Source: Crotophaga sulcirostris (lineage: Eukaryota > Chordata > Aves > Cuculiformes > Crotophagidae). From it: a stretch of DNA of 64,000 bases. Of this stretch, positions 10,731 to 21,430 are shown one piece after another (within the stretch, counting starts at the first letter, position 1; each line of letters opens with the position of its first letter). Under the pieces are notes generated by a model, which was given only the letters and a program-made list of their open reading frames with translations, made no database searches and was not told the origin of the DNA. The stretch spans positions 1,273,407-1,337,406 of the forward strand of contig VYZB01000173.1 of the NCBI GenBank assembly GCA_013397455.1, read 5' to 3'. A program made the translations under genes and the position numbers.

Positions 10731-11316
10731 GTCACAGTATGTGGGGCTGGATGAGGCCCACTGGACAGGAGATGTGGCCAGGGCTGCCCGCTGCTTCTCC
10801 ATCTGAGATGAGCCAAAATCCCACGCTGAGCAAGGCACCATGCCCAGAGCCATGACCCCACCTCCCTGCAGGCCACCCAGGCTCTGCCGTGGGGGTGAGA
10901 TGCTGCCGTTCGGGGCCGGGAGGGGACACACTTGCCACTGGTAGCACCCAGACCAGCTCTGCTCTTGGCTGTGCTGCAGCTTTGCTGGAGAAGGGCTGGA
11001 ACAGATGTTGCTGCCTGATGTAGGCTGTTTCCGAGCAAACGCTTTAATGGCATCAAATCAAGCTGTCGACAGCAGCGAGGTTACGGCCCTTCCCGGGAGG
11101 GGGAGGAGGCCGCGGCTGCGCCCCAGGGGCCCTGCACACTCACTCCACCCGCCACGTCCTTGCTGGACGTGATATCCCGGCCCCAAAGAAGTTTCCATCC
11201 CGGTTCCTGCTGCCCCCACAATGGGAATCGATATGGGGCTGTTGGCACATCGGTTGCCCTTGGTGGCCTCTCAAAGCCGCTGCGGCTGCAGCCAGGGCTC
11301 ATGGCATGGGTCCCTG
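10731..11316. other. Intronic sequence between two CR1 fragments
   Basis: Unique GC-rich sequence. Nothing recognisable. The CR1 copy at 11317 has a diverged 3' tip and is probably an independent insertion. Confidence 0.5.
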
Positions 11317-11548
11317 GGAATCACAGAATGGTTTGGGTTGGAAGGGACCTCAAAGCCCATCCAGTTCCAACCCTCTGCTATGGGCAGGGACACCTCCCAC
11401 TGGATCAAGGCACTCAAAGTCCCATCCAGCCTGGCCTTGAACACCTCCAGGGATGGGGCAACCACCACTTCTCTGGGGAACCTGTGCCAGGGCCTCCTCA
11501 CCCTCACAGCAAAACATTTCTTCACAAGATCTCATCTCAACCTCTCGA
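11317..11548 (-). mobile_element. CR1 LINE 3' fragment, minus orientation
   Basis: GAATCACAGAATGGTTTGGG then TTGGAAGGGACCTCAAAGCC is the reversed CR1 3' end. It is followed by CTGGCCTTGAACACCTCCAGGG, GGGGAACCTGTGCCAGGG and TTCTTCACAAGATCTCATCTC. The spacing is nearly complete for the terminal ~230 bp of the element. It belongs to the same subfamily type as the copy at 18.0-18.8 kb, which is in the opposite orientation. Confidence 0.9.
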
Positions 11549-12109
11549 GGGCATCCATGGCAAGAGCAGGGACTTGGGGCCATCACTGAGCCCAGAGTCA
11601 GCCTCACCACTCCCAGCACAGCCTTGGCGTCACCCTCTGGTGACCTGCATGACCCGCTGCCCCTCCCAGCACCAGTGCATGACCTGGGGCCGCGCTGTGG
11701 TGCACGAGGCCACACTGCAGTGCACAGAGCTGATGTGGTTCATGGGGTTCACGGGGCTGATGTGGGGCATGGGGCTGATGTGGGGCATGGAGCTGGTGCC
11801 GGAAGCTGTGCCAGGGCACCGCGTGGCACTGCCAGGCCAGCACAGCCCTGCTGCTGCCGACGCCTGCCTGCGCAGTGCCTCGCAGCCTGCCTGCTGCTCA
11901 GGAGGATTTGTGCTGCGTGGCTGCGTTTGCTGTTATTTTCCTCCCCCTCATCCCTCCTTCCTTCCCTGCCTTCTCCCCTTTCCTCCCCCTTCCCCTTGGC
12001 TGGCATGGACACGATCCGGAGCCTTCTGAAGGCAACCCAGGACTTTCCATAGCAGGGGACCTTCGGTAAGCACCCAAGACCCCCAACACCTCGGCCCTGG
12101 GGGCAGCGG
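11549..12109. other. Intronic sequence with a short 18-bp tandem run
   Basis: Mostly unique. At about 11732-11795 GGGGCTGATGTGGGGCAT is tandemly repeated about three times. A pyrimidine-rich stretch (CTCCCCCTCATCCCTCCTTCC type) lies at 11940-12000. Confidence 0.5.
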
Positions 12110-12184
12110 GCATCTCCCAGTCCCCTGCATCCCAGCATCTCCCAGCCCCCTGCACCCCAGCATCTCCCAGTCCCCTGCACCCCA
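12110..12184. repeat. Tandem repeat, 25-bp unit, 3 copies
   Basis: Three head-to-tail units at 12110-12134, 12135-12159 and 12160-12184 share GCATCTCCCAG, a C run and TGCACCCCA, with two or fewer differences between units. Confidence 0.85.
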
Positions 12185-12575
12185 ACCTCGCTTCCCAGCT
12201 GCTGCTGATCCCGCAGGACCTGCTCCAGCGCCCCAGCCCTGCTGCTCCTCCGGCTGCTCCCTCGCCTTCGCTGCTGCGCCATCAACAAGGACTCAAGGGC
12301 TAAAAATAGCCGCCTGCTCTCGCAGGGGGATGCGTCGCCATCGGAGCAGCGCGGGCATCGCCGCTCCCCATCCCAAAACCCCTGCACCAAAGCCCCTCTC
12401 AGCCCTCGCGTCCCACCCAAGGGTGCAGCGAGGCAGCATCGGAGTGTGGGGATGGGACCCCCATCCCTGGCCCCCCTTGGAGGCTCTCGGGTGGGAATAA
12501 GTGCCTATCAAGGAGCGTCAGCCCCGGATTTGTTTAATTGTGAGCTGGTGGAGTTTAAAGAAACCCTTTCTGGCC
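12185..12575. other. Intronic sequence up to the assembly gap
   Basis: GC-rich unique sequence. Nothing recognisable before the run of Ns. Confidence 0.5.
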
Positions 12576-12700
12576 NNNNNNNNNNNNNNNNNNNNNNNNN
12601 NNNNNNNNNNNNNNNNNNNNNNNNNNNNNNNNNNNNNNNNNNNNNNNNNNNNNNNNNNNNNNNNNNNNNNNNNNNNNNNNNNNNNNNNNNNNNNNNNNNN
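12576..12700. other. Assembly gap (125 Ns)
   Basis: An uninterrupted run of N. Predicted reading frames crossing it are meaningless. The gap sits among GC-rich minisatellites, a usual cause of sequencing dropout. Confidence 1.
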
Positions 12701-12940
12701 CAGCCCAGGAAAGGGCATCCTGCCCCCAGGAGCTGGGAATGACAGGACAGACAGACCCCCATGACAGTGTAAAGGGGCCCACGGGGCTCGACCAGGGCAG
12801 GGTCAAACCCTCCAGGAGGCTGTGGGGCTGCTGCTGTCTGTCTGTCCCTGCACCCTGCGGATGCCCCTGTGGTGCCTGGCACTGGGGGATGCACCCAGTT
12901 CGGAGGGGCTGGGACCCCCCCCTTGGATGCACCCACTGTC
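12701..12940. other. Intronic sequence after the gap
   Basis: Unique sequence with no recognisable feature. It merges into the 29-bp minisatellite at its right end. Confidence 0.5.
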
Positions 12941-13225
12941 AATGCAGCCCTCTTTCCGTGCACCCTCTGATGCACCCCATCAATACAACCCTCTCCAGTG
13001 CACCCCGCTAATGGACCCTCCCTCCAAAGCACCCCCTTAATGCACCCTCTCCCCAGTGAACTCCCTTAATGTACCCTCTCTCCAGTGCACCCCCTTAACA
13101 CATCCTCTCCCCTGTGAACCCCTTTAATGCAGCCTCTTGCCAATGCACCCCTCTTCAACACCCTCACTCCAATGCACCCCTCTTTCCTCTTTTAACACCC
13201 TCGCTCCAATGCACCCCCATTAACA
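12941..13225. repeat. Minisatellite, 29-bp unit, about 9 copies
   Basis: Units begin AATGCACCCTCT or a variant at 12982, 13010, 13039, 13068, 13097 and 13126, a strict 28-29 base spacing. Further, looser copies occur at 12941, 13156 and 13194. The consensus is AATGCACCCTCTCYCCAGTG followed by AACYCCCTT. Confidence 0.88.
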
Positions 13226-14072
13226 CCCCCTTTCCCCAACCCCCCCCCGACACCACTACCATTTCCCGCAACGCTGAAGCTCCATCCCAGCGCAGTGACC
13301 GGGATGGGGGGTGGTACCCACAGGGCAGACCCCAGTCCCCTCCTTCCCCTCTCCTCAACCACCGCGTTCCCCCCCTTTCCGGCGCTCAGCCGACCGGAGC
13401 AGCTGTTCCCTGCACACTTCACTTGCCCGCAGATGATGATAAATGGGAGCTGGGGCTGCGCCGCCCATTGCGCGGGGGTGGGCAGATGCGGGTAGCGAGG
13501 AGGAGGATGAGGGATGGGGTCCCCATCTCCTGCAGCCCCCCCAGATTGCGCTGCTCCTCCCAGACAGCTGTTGGGGAATTCCCTGGGCATGTCCCCCCCC
13601 TCCAAACCTTCCTTCAGGGGGGACATTCCCTGGGAATTCCCATTGCAATGGGGTGCATCCCCATCAACAGCTCAATGCTCCATTTAGGGGGCACAGTCCT
13701 TCATCCCTGCCTGCTCCCCCCGAGATCTGCTCCTCCCCAGCAAAGAATTTTACTCAGGGGAGAAAAAAAAACATTGCCTGCAAACCACACTTATGACTCA
13801 ACGTTTCTGCTGGCCCCGGTTTCTCCGTCGCTTGCCAGGGGAAGCCCGTGGCCTCCCCAACCTCATCCCCTCGCATGGAAATCCGGCTCATCTGCCAGCT
13901 CCATCCTCTCTCCCCTTGGTTTTTCTTCCTTTATTTTGGAGGTGGTGGTGGGGTGATGTCAGGGCTGGGAGGTTGGCAAAGGGTTGGGCTGGGAAGGATG
14001 GGGGAGGCTCTGGGAGTCGAGCAAGTTGGTCTGTTTCTTCTTGCCACTGGAAAATGCCAGCTGGCAAGGAAG
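13226..14072. other. Intronic sequence, no gene seen
   Basis: GC-rich with several C and G homopolymer runs. No splice-bounded coding exon recognised. Confidence 0.5.
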
Positions 14073-14290
14073 GATTTGAAAAGGAAAGGTGGGGGGTAAA
14101 AAAAGAAAAAATTGGGAAAAAAAGGGAGAAAAAAAAGGAAATAAGGAAAAAAAGGAAATAAGGAAAAAAAAGGAAAAGGAAACAAGAAGAAAAAGGAAAG
14201 AAGAAAAATAAGAGCAAAAAGCAAGGAAAAAAAGAAAACTATAAAAGAAAGGGGGAAAAAAAGAGGAGAAAAAAGGGGGAAAAAAAGGCT
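14073..14290. repeat. Polypurine tract (A/G only, about 220 bp)
   Basis: From AAAAGGAAAGGTGGGGGG through GGGGGAAAAAAAGGC nearly every base is A or G, as GGAAAAAAAGG, GAAATAAGG and AGAAAAAGG words. On the RAI1 strand it is a long polypyrimidine tract. Such mirror-like tracts can form triplex (H-DNA) structures. Confidence 0.9.
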
Positions 14291-15120
14291 GGAAGCTCCC
14301 TGCAAAGCAGATGCTCAGCCTGAGCCTTCCTGGGCAAATTCCCTCTCCAGTGAGGAAGCGCGTTCTGGAGCAAAATTCATCACCGGCCATAACATGGAGG
14401 GAGGGCGCCGCGTGTTCTCGCTCCCCAACAACGGGATTGACATCAACCTTGAGGCGTTGGCAGGGAGTGGAAAACAAGGCCGTCACGAGGCTGGAAATAC
14501 GGCTGAGGTTAAGGAGGGACCTGGCTCTCCCAGCCTAAATCCTGCTGCAGCTCTGCCTGCAGCTGCCGGCATGGGCAGACAGCGACGAGGACGGGCAAAA
14601 CCAGCCCGTGCCGGGGCACCGACGGGCTCGACCGCGGTCGTAGGGCAGCCGTGGGGCAGCCACTCACCACCACGGTGCCTTCTGCCAACCCTCCAGCCAC
14701 AAAGTGAGCGAGCGGTGCAGTGCCAACGCGGTGCTGGCGCGGTGCTGGCACCAGGTAACAGCCTGGCCGGGTCTCGGTATGCTCCCCTTTTCCTTCTTTA
14801 CTCATTTTCTCCCTGACGGGTTGGGATCCTTCTTCCTTCCTCCAGCCCCTCCCGCTCTCAGCCTCATTCACTTTGACTCCAATAATAAGCAACCATTCCA
14901 ATCATTATTGCGACCACAAATATCACACACACACCCCCCCCCCATGTCCTGTTTTGCCTCCTGCCTCAGTTTCCCCTTGCAGCAGGATGGAAACCACATC
15001 CCTGCAAAGAAAGCGGTGAGGAGCAGAGCAACCAGAGCAATGCTGGGCATCACTGCTGGTGATGAAGTGGAGCTCTGCATCTCTCCAGACCCCTCCGGCT
15101 GTGCCACCCGAATCCGACAC
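14291..15120. other. Intronic sequence, no gene seen
   Basis: Unique sequence with a C homopolymer near 14935. No recognisable feature. Confidence 0.5.
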
Positions 15121-15132
15121 TGGCTGATTGCT

Positions 15133-15376
15133 TCCAATATATCTCGTGCTGCTCGTATGCAAATCGCCGGCGAGACCCTCCCTGCGGAGCAGCCACCCAA
15201 CCGCTCGCTCATTGGCACGGCTGCTGGACAAGCCGCTTCACTGAAACTATATAAACGTGATGCTGGTTCACTACTGGGAATGAAGGGGGTGCCTGACTCA
15301 CTTGCTAGACGAGGAAAGTGGGGTGCCCCTCAGCATCCTTCTGGGTGATGCTGAAGCCCCGTGGCATTCAAATAAA
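15133..15376 (+). promoter_or_regulatory. TATA/CCAAT/octamer cluster followed by a poly(A) signal
   Basis: In order on the plus strand: CCAAT at about 15134, a perfect octamer ATGCAAAT at 15157-15164, an inverted CCAAT box (ATTGG) at 15211-15215, TATATAAA at 15248-15255, and AATAAA at 15371-15376. The TATA box sits about 35 bases after ATTGG, an ordinary promoter spacing, so a start near 15280 is expected. The ~90 bases between the expected start and AATAAA have no meaningful ORF. This may be a small noncoding RNA gene promoter or a chance cluster in an enhancer. Confidence 0.3.
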
Positions 15377-18035
15377 ACCTCATCCAAGGATGGGAGCGCG
15401 AATGGTTCCCCATCCCGTTCCCAGATCCGCTCTGCACGCTGCCTCATGAGCCGGCTGCTCACGCATGTAGCAAACAGATGAACATGCAGGGGAGCGCATC
15501 CTGTGATGGGGATGGCTCATGGTCCCCACACTGTCCTGGTCCACAGGCCTGGGAAAACCACACCAAACATGCCAGCAGGACTTGGCACCCACCCAACACC
15601 GCAGCTCGGAGCCATCCTACACCCCATATGGGGAACCTGGCTGATGGGACTGTTCTCCAGCTGTGCCTCAGCTTCCTCATCTCTGGGGTGGTCCAGGTCT
15701 GTGTGCCGTGACAGGGCTCCTGTCCCCAGCCAGCACCACCAGGCTGGGAAATGCTGGCCTGGGAGCAGATGGATGGAGTGGGTTCATGCCCCAGCCCCAT
15801 GCCGGGGTCTCAGACCTCCTCCCTTGGTGGGTGTTTCCATCCCCAGCAGCCCTGGAGATTCCAGAGGATGATGGGTGGCCGTCACTCCGAGGACATTTTC
15901 AGCTCTCCCAGTTATGCCAATATGTCGATTCCCTCTGGCTTCAGTGGGTTGGGCTCTGCCCTGGCCTCAGCCAGTTTTTTCCCAAAAAACTTTCTGCAAA
16001 TTCACACTGTGATGGATGAATCCAATTGCAGTGGGATGGCCATGATGGGCAAAGGACTGACTCTGGCACCCGCCTGTGCCCTAACCCTCTCCCACCCTCC
16101 CGCTCTCTCTCTGGGAGGCAACAGGGCTTTGCCACCAGTGCCCCATATCCCTGCCACCTGTCCACCATGTCCTTCCATGCTTTAGATGAGCATCATTAAA
16201 CATTACCACTGGTCCCAGTCCCATAGAGACGCCCTCGCCAGACCCCATGGTTACGGGGGGCATCACCCTGTAGCCCCTTTGCCTTCCCGTGGTCTGGTTT
16301 TACATCATCTCCTGCCTTTGCTTTCGGAGCAGCCGCTCCTCTAGGCTGAACCTGAGACCCAGCGACCACTGGGTCCCCAGAGCTGGCACAGCAAATCCCC
16401 CACCGCGGCGACGAGCACCCCGTGGCCGCCGTGCTTTGGCGTCTGCCTGCAGACAGGTCTGTCCACCGGAGATGGATTCGGCTGCGCCGCTGCCAGGCCC
16501 TGCCCTCTAAGTCATCTCCCGCCAGCAGCAGACAGCTCGGTAATGAAGCGTAATGCTCCGACACTCCCCTGAGTGACAGTGGCCAGCACTGGCTGCGTCC
16601 CCAAGGCTCGGCACGGCCTGCGGGAGGGATAAAGGGAGAGGGAAAAATGAGCATCCTCTTGCCGCAAGCTGGGCTGAGGGCTACAGGGTGGCATGTCCCC
16701 CCCCCCCAACTGATACCCCTGAGTGGACCTCTGCATGGAGATTCCAAGCAGGAATCCCCTGGGAAAAATAATAAATAGAATAAAACAGGGGTGGAAAAAA
16801 AATAAATTGAGGTTTGACACCATGTGATAAATTATTTCGGTATTGTACATTCCCTGCCTCCAAATCCTGAAGACAAATCCTAGGGCAGGTGAACAGGGGA
16901 GGCAGATTTCCAAAGGTCTTCTCCTGGTTCCTGGTTATTGACTCTGTCAATCACCGCAGGCGCCATCCCAACCTTTCACACCCTGCAAAATCTGCTCCTT
17001 TTGTTCCTGCGGAAGAGGGGGGGAAAGGGGAGGGGAGAGGAATTTGGGGCAAGGAACTTCCAAAATGGATGATTAAGGAGTTAATCTGCCTGAAATAGAT
17101 AAGGAGCTTAGAGCTGCTGGTATTTGACTGTCCAAGTTTGGATTCAGCGTGTCTTAAACACTGGCTGGAATGTGCTTAGATATGACCAAAGTACATGTCC
17201 CCCTGAGGAATTACCAGGTTGCCAATTAGATTTGCTTCCCAGATTCACTCAAACCTTCACAAGCTTCTTCAGAGCAGGAAAATTGCTGCCTGTCCCTGGG
17301 GAGGCGGTGGAGCAGCCGCTGCTGCCCAGCCCCACAGCCAGCACGGCACGGCAGAGATGCCGGGCAGCCACGGGGATCTGTGGGGAGGTGGAACAGCTGG
17401 GGTGATGGTGAGGCAGGGGTGTCCATGTCAGGGTGTGGGGGCACCAGACATGGCTTGGTGGGTGCTGCCAGGGGGGCCTGGGGCGCCTGGGAACGTGGGT
17501 GCAAGTCTCACCACGGTCACAGCCAGGCACTGAGGATGCTGCTGTGCTTGCTGGGCTCCCACGAGAGCAGACTCAGCATCCTCCCACCTCTGACCATGCT
17601 TCTGGTGCTGCCACGCAGCCAAATCCAACCAAACGACCCCAACCTGGTTCCACCTGAGCCAGCAGCAGCCAGAGCCATCGCAGCCTTCGGACACGGGGCA
17701 CAACACAGAGCAGAGCTGCGATGATGCACAGGGAAGTGGAAAAGCAACAGTGGAAACGCCTGGCTCCCGGTCCCCGTGGACACCTTGCACACCCTTGGGT
17801 GGGACGCTCGTGATGAGTCTGATTCTCAGAGCAGAAAGACCACTGCCCATGAGAGGGCAGGAGTCACCACCCAAGGGGCAGAACTGCAGCCACCACCGGG
17901 GCAAAGCAGTTGGAGAAAAGCCAACACCATTCCCTGCAAATAACCTCTCTACCCATTAACTACCCCGTTCCCATCCTTGTTATTTACAGTTAACATGATG
18001 GTGAAAGTAACGAAGTTGGGGGTTACATGACCATC
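15377..18035. other. Intronic sequence, no gene seen
   Basis: Mixed unique sequence. A more AT-rich block at 16740-17250 (AATAAATAGAATAAAAC, GATAAATTATTTC) contrasts with the GC-rich surroundings and could hold a conserved element. I see no coding exon. Confidence 0.45.
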
Positions 18036-18772
18036 ATGCAAGGTCCTGCATGGGACAATGCAGGGGGCAATCCCAAGCACAAGCCCAAGCTGGGCAAATA
18101 ATGGATTAGGAGCAGCCCTGAACAGAACGACATGGGGTGCTGGTGGATAAGAAGCTCAACATGAGCTAGCAAAGTGCATTCACCCAGAAACCAATCATGT
18201 CCTGGGTTGCATCCAAATCAGTGGGACCAGCAGGGCAAGGGAAGGGATTCTGTTCCCCTGCTCTACTCTGGTGAGACCTCACCTGGAGCCCTGCAGCCAG
18301 TTCTGGAGCCCTCAGCACAGGAAGGACATGGACCTGTTAAACTGAGTCCAGAGGAGGATATACAGATGATCCGAGAGCTGGAGCACTTCCCATACAAGGA
18401 CAGGTTGAGAGAGATGGGGTTGTTCAGCCTGGAGAAAAGGCGGCTCCAGGGTGACCTTATAGCAACCTTCTAGCAGTGAAAGAGGCTACAGGAAAGCTGG
18501 GGAGGGATGAGGGGGAATGGCTTTAAATTGGAAGGAACAAGATTTAGATCAGACATTAGGAAGAAATTCTTCATGATGAGGGTGAGGAGGCCCTGGCACA
18601 GGTTGCCCAGGGAAGTGGTGGCTGCCCCATCCCCGGAGGTGTTCAAGGCCAGGTTGGATGGGGCTTTCAGCACTCTCATCCAGTGGGAGGTGTCCCTGCT
18701 CATGACAGGGGGTGGAACCGGATAGGCTTTGAGGTCCTTTCCAATCCAAACCATTCTATGATTCTATAGAGG
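18036..18772 (+). mobile_element. CR1 LINE fragment, plus orientation, end of ORF2 plus 3' UTR
   Basis: The longest mobile element here. It opens with CR1 words TGCAAGGTCCTGCATGGG, GGCAATCCCAAGCACA and ATGGATTAGGAGCAGCCCTGA, then the conserved end of the reverse-transcriptase ORF ([11 protein letters not shown]) interrupted by a stop. The 3' UTR block follows (GAGAAAAGGCGGCTCCAGGG, TTAGGAAGAAATTCTTCATG, GGAGGTGTTCAAGGCCAGGT) and it ends ACCATTCTATGATTCTATA. It is 5'-truncated and broken by several stops, so dead. Confidence 0.93.
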
Positions 18773-21150
18773 GAAGACTATGATGGGGGACACCCACCAA
18801 CTACACCCCACCATGCAGGTGCTGAGCTCCTTTCCTATCCCAGGCTACGCTCACTAAATCCAAGCCGGGTTTCTCTGCTGGCATCCCAATCCCATGGAAA
18901 GGGATCAGAAGTGGCAGCATGTCTCACCAGGCTGGTCTCGGCATTGCTGGAGTGGCAGTGGTGTGATGGAAAGTTGCTGGAACATCAGCTTTGGATGCTG
19001 AGTCCTGGTAACAGTTGCTATGTGAAACATTCAGAGGTGGAATTTACTGTCACAGTTAATAATAGATGAAGGTTTTAGAATTTTTGATGCTTTACATTTT
19101 AAGCCGTTTGATTTATAATGTTTCAGAAAAGGAGGGGAGAAAAAGGGGGAAAAAGAGGCAGGAGCCAAATGGCAGTGTGTGGTAAACATGCCGAGCGAGG
19201 AGGCGGGTGAAGGCTGCATCAACCCCTGCCCACACTGGGGATGCAGGTGACACCCCTCGACCACAGCCATCAGGACAGGGTCACCCTGCAAAGCATGGGG
19301 ACAAGGGAGCATCCCTATAGAAAACCAGGGTGTGATTTGGACCGACCCCTTCAATCACCAGCTTGCACTTCATTTTTCTCTTTCTTTTCCTTAAATTGCT
19401 GCCTCTCTTCTCATTCTGCCTGCGTGCCCCCGCCGGTGTTTTCATTCCAGCGGGTTGCTGGGTTATTTACTTGCTGGCATTCCTCTCCCCTCTTGCAGGT
19501 GTATTTCAAGTAGGCTCCTTAAATAGCAGCGAGCCGCACGCCCGCGGCGGTGCGCGCTGGGTCGTGCTGATTAGCAACACGCTGCCAAAAAAAAGAAGGG
19601 TCTTTTATTTCCCCACCGTGCATGGAGATGGTGATGCTCCGGCACGCCGGGATGCTGCGGCTGGATCTGGGGGGGCCGGTGCTGTTGTGTCCACTCCAGG
19701 CCTGAGCTCTCTTTCCTGGGAAGCAGCAGTGAGCACAGGGACTGGGGCCACGTGAGGGACCTCAGTGTCCTTCACTGTCCTTTGGTGTGCCTTGGTGTCC
19801 CTCAATGCCCTTTGATGGCCTCCAAAGCCACCCCGTGCTCAGAATGGCTGCAATTCCGGCGCCTTGCTCCAGCTTCTTCCAAACCCTAGAGTATCCTAAT
19901 ACACGTGGAAGGAGCATCCCAACATCCCAAACGTGTCCGATGAGGAGGATTTAATCCCACTTCAGTGGGGCTTCGGGTCAGGAACAAGATGGGGAACAGA
20001 GGAGGACCCCACACCTCCACTTATCAGCATCAGGCATGTAGTGATGTCTTGATAAAACTCAGAGGAGCGGAGAAGAAGAGTTTTCCCCTCCACTGCCCCA
20101 AATCAAGAGAGGTGCCACAGTGCAGAGGGCAGGAGCCACATCACGATGCTGTCAGGACTCAAAGTGAGGAGGAACAAGGGGACTGGAGCTAGGATGCTGG
20201 AGCATCCCCCCTCAGACACCCAGAGACATCCCAGTCCTAAACAGCTCCGTGTCTCCTGCCAAGGTCCTGGGTGGATTCTGGGGCTGCAGGACCCCAGGAG
20301 GTGGCTGGGGTACGTCCTCTACCGCCAGCACTCTCTGTTCCCTCTGGAGTCCCCCAGGATTTGGGGTTCCCAGGTGTTCGGGGCTGAGCTGCCCTGTGAT
20401 GTCTCAATCAGGGCTTGTGCATCACCCCATTTACATATGCACAGCCTGGTCAGAGCAGAGTATAATTTCCTTATAAAGCTGCTTTGACACATGGGGTAGC
20501 TCGCCTTAATGAGGAGGGTTATTCCACAAAGATCCGTTACTAATGGGCTTGGGGACAGGGAGCGCCTGCACGCAGATGCCTGATGCCAAAACCAGTGCCA
20601 CGATGCCCCCAGCTCTCCTCCAGCCACCGGGTCCCTGCTGGATTTGGACCTGCAGCTGAGCTGGTGCTGGTGACGTCTGGCTTGGTGGGCTCCCACCCAG
20701 GTCCTGGCAAGATCCTGATGCCCCCACATCTCTGCCAGCTGCCTCTCTGTGATAAAAACCACTTGCAGGTCCAAAAATGCAACCACATGGCATGTCTTGG
20801 CATGGAAGCCATTCAATCCTTCCGAAAAAACAGCGCCAGAAAGGGAGATTGAGGCCAGCACGGCTCTGGCATCTGCCACGAGGTCCCTGCTTGAAACACC
20901 AAACCCCTGCATCTCCCTGGCAGTATGGGTACCCACTCTCCACCACCACCTCAACCAAAGACATCGCTCCCACCCGGCACAGGCTCAGCCACCGCCGCGG
21001 CTGCCAGCGATCAGCCCATCACCACCAGAACCACCTTATGAAAAACCATAAAAAGGTTTTAAAACTGGCGACTCCCCCATGAGCAAATCCCTCCCTGCAG
21101 AGCCCTGACAAACTCAGTGCACTGGTTCAGCCCTGCCACTCCCCCAGGTG
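18773..21150. other. Intronic sequence, no gene seen
   Basis: Unique sequence. Small items only: an AT-rich patch at 19040-19130 and a 12-13 bp degenerate tandem (GTCCTTTGGTGTGCC words) at 19765-19820. Confidence 0.5.
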
Positions 21151-21159
21151 CCCCCCAGG

Positions 21160-21430
21160 ACCCCCGTTAGCGGCGGGTGCCTCGTTAGGCAGCGTCGTGC
21201 CGGCGATTGGCTGCAGCTCGTTTGCGGCGTCAAGCGGCTCTGCCCCAGACACCTTCTCATACGACCGGAGGCGCAGTACGTCCCAGGGCACTGTCACAAT
21301 ATATTAAGACGCGGCGCTAAAAATAAAGCAACGACAAAAATAAGCAAGGAAATCGCAGTCCCTGCCTGCCCCTGCCGGCCTTGCGCAGGCAGAGCCCCCG
21401 CCGCCACACGCCGGCTGGGGAAGCACGGCA
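21160..21430. promoter_or_regulatory. CpG-rich patch with CCAAT and MEF2 words
   Basis: I count roughly 28 CpG in about 255 bp, close to or above random expectation, against strong CpG depletion in the flanks. The patch holds an inverted CCAAT box (ATTGGCTG, ATTGG at 21206-21210) and a perfect MEF2-type site CTAAAAATAA at 21317-21326. It may be an internal promoter or an unmethylated enhancer. No exon with clear splice sites was found in it. Confidence 0.35.

Noticed and set aside
12446..13032. Open frames crossing 12576-12700
   Set aside because: They run through 125 Ns, so the translation is undefined.
13888..14486. Minus-strand open frames rich in Phe, Leu and Ser (membrane-like)
   Set aside because: They are translations of the polypyrimidine strand of the 14.1-kb tract. 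The apparent membrane segments are an artefact.
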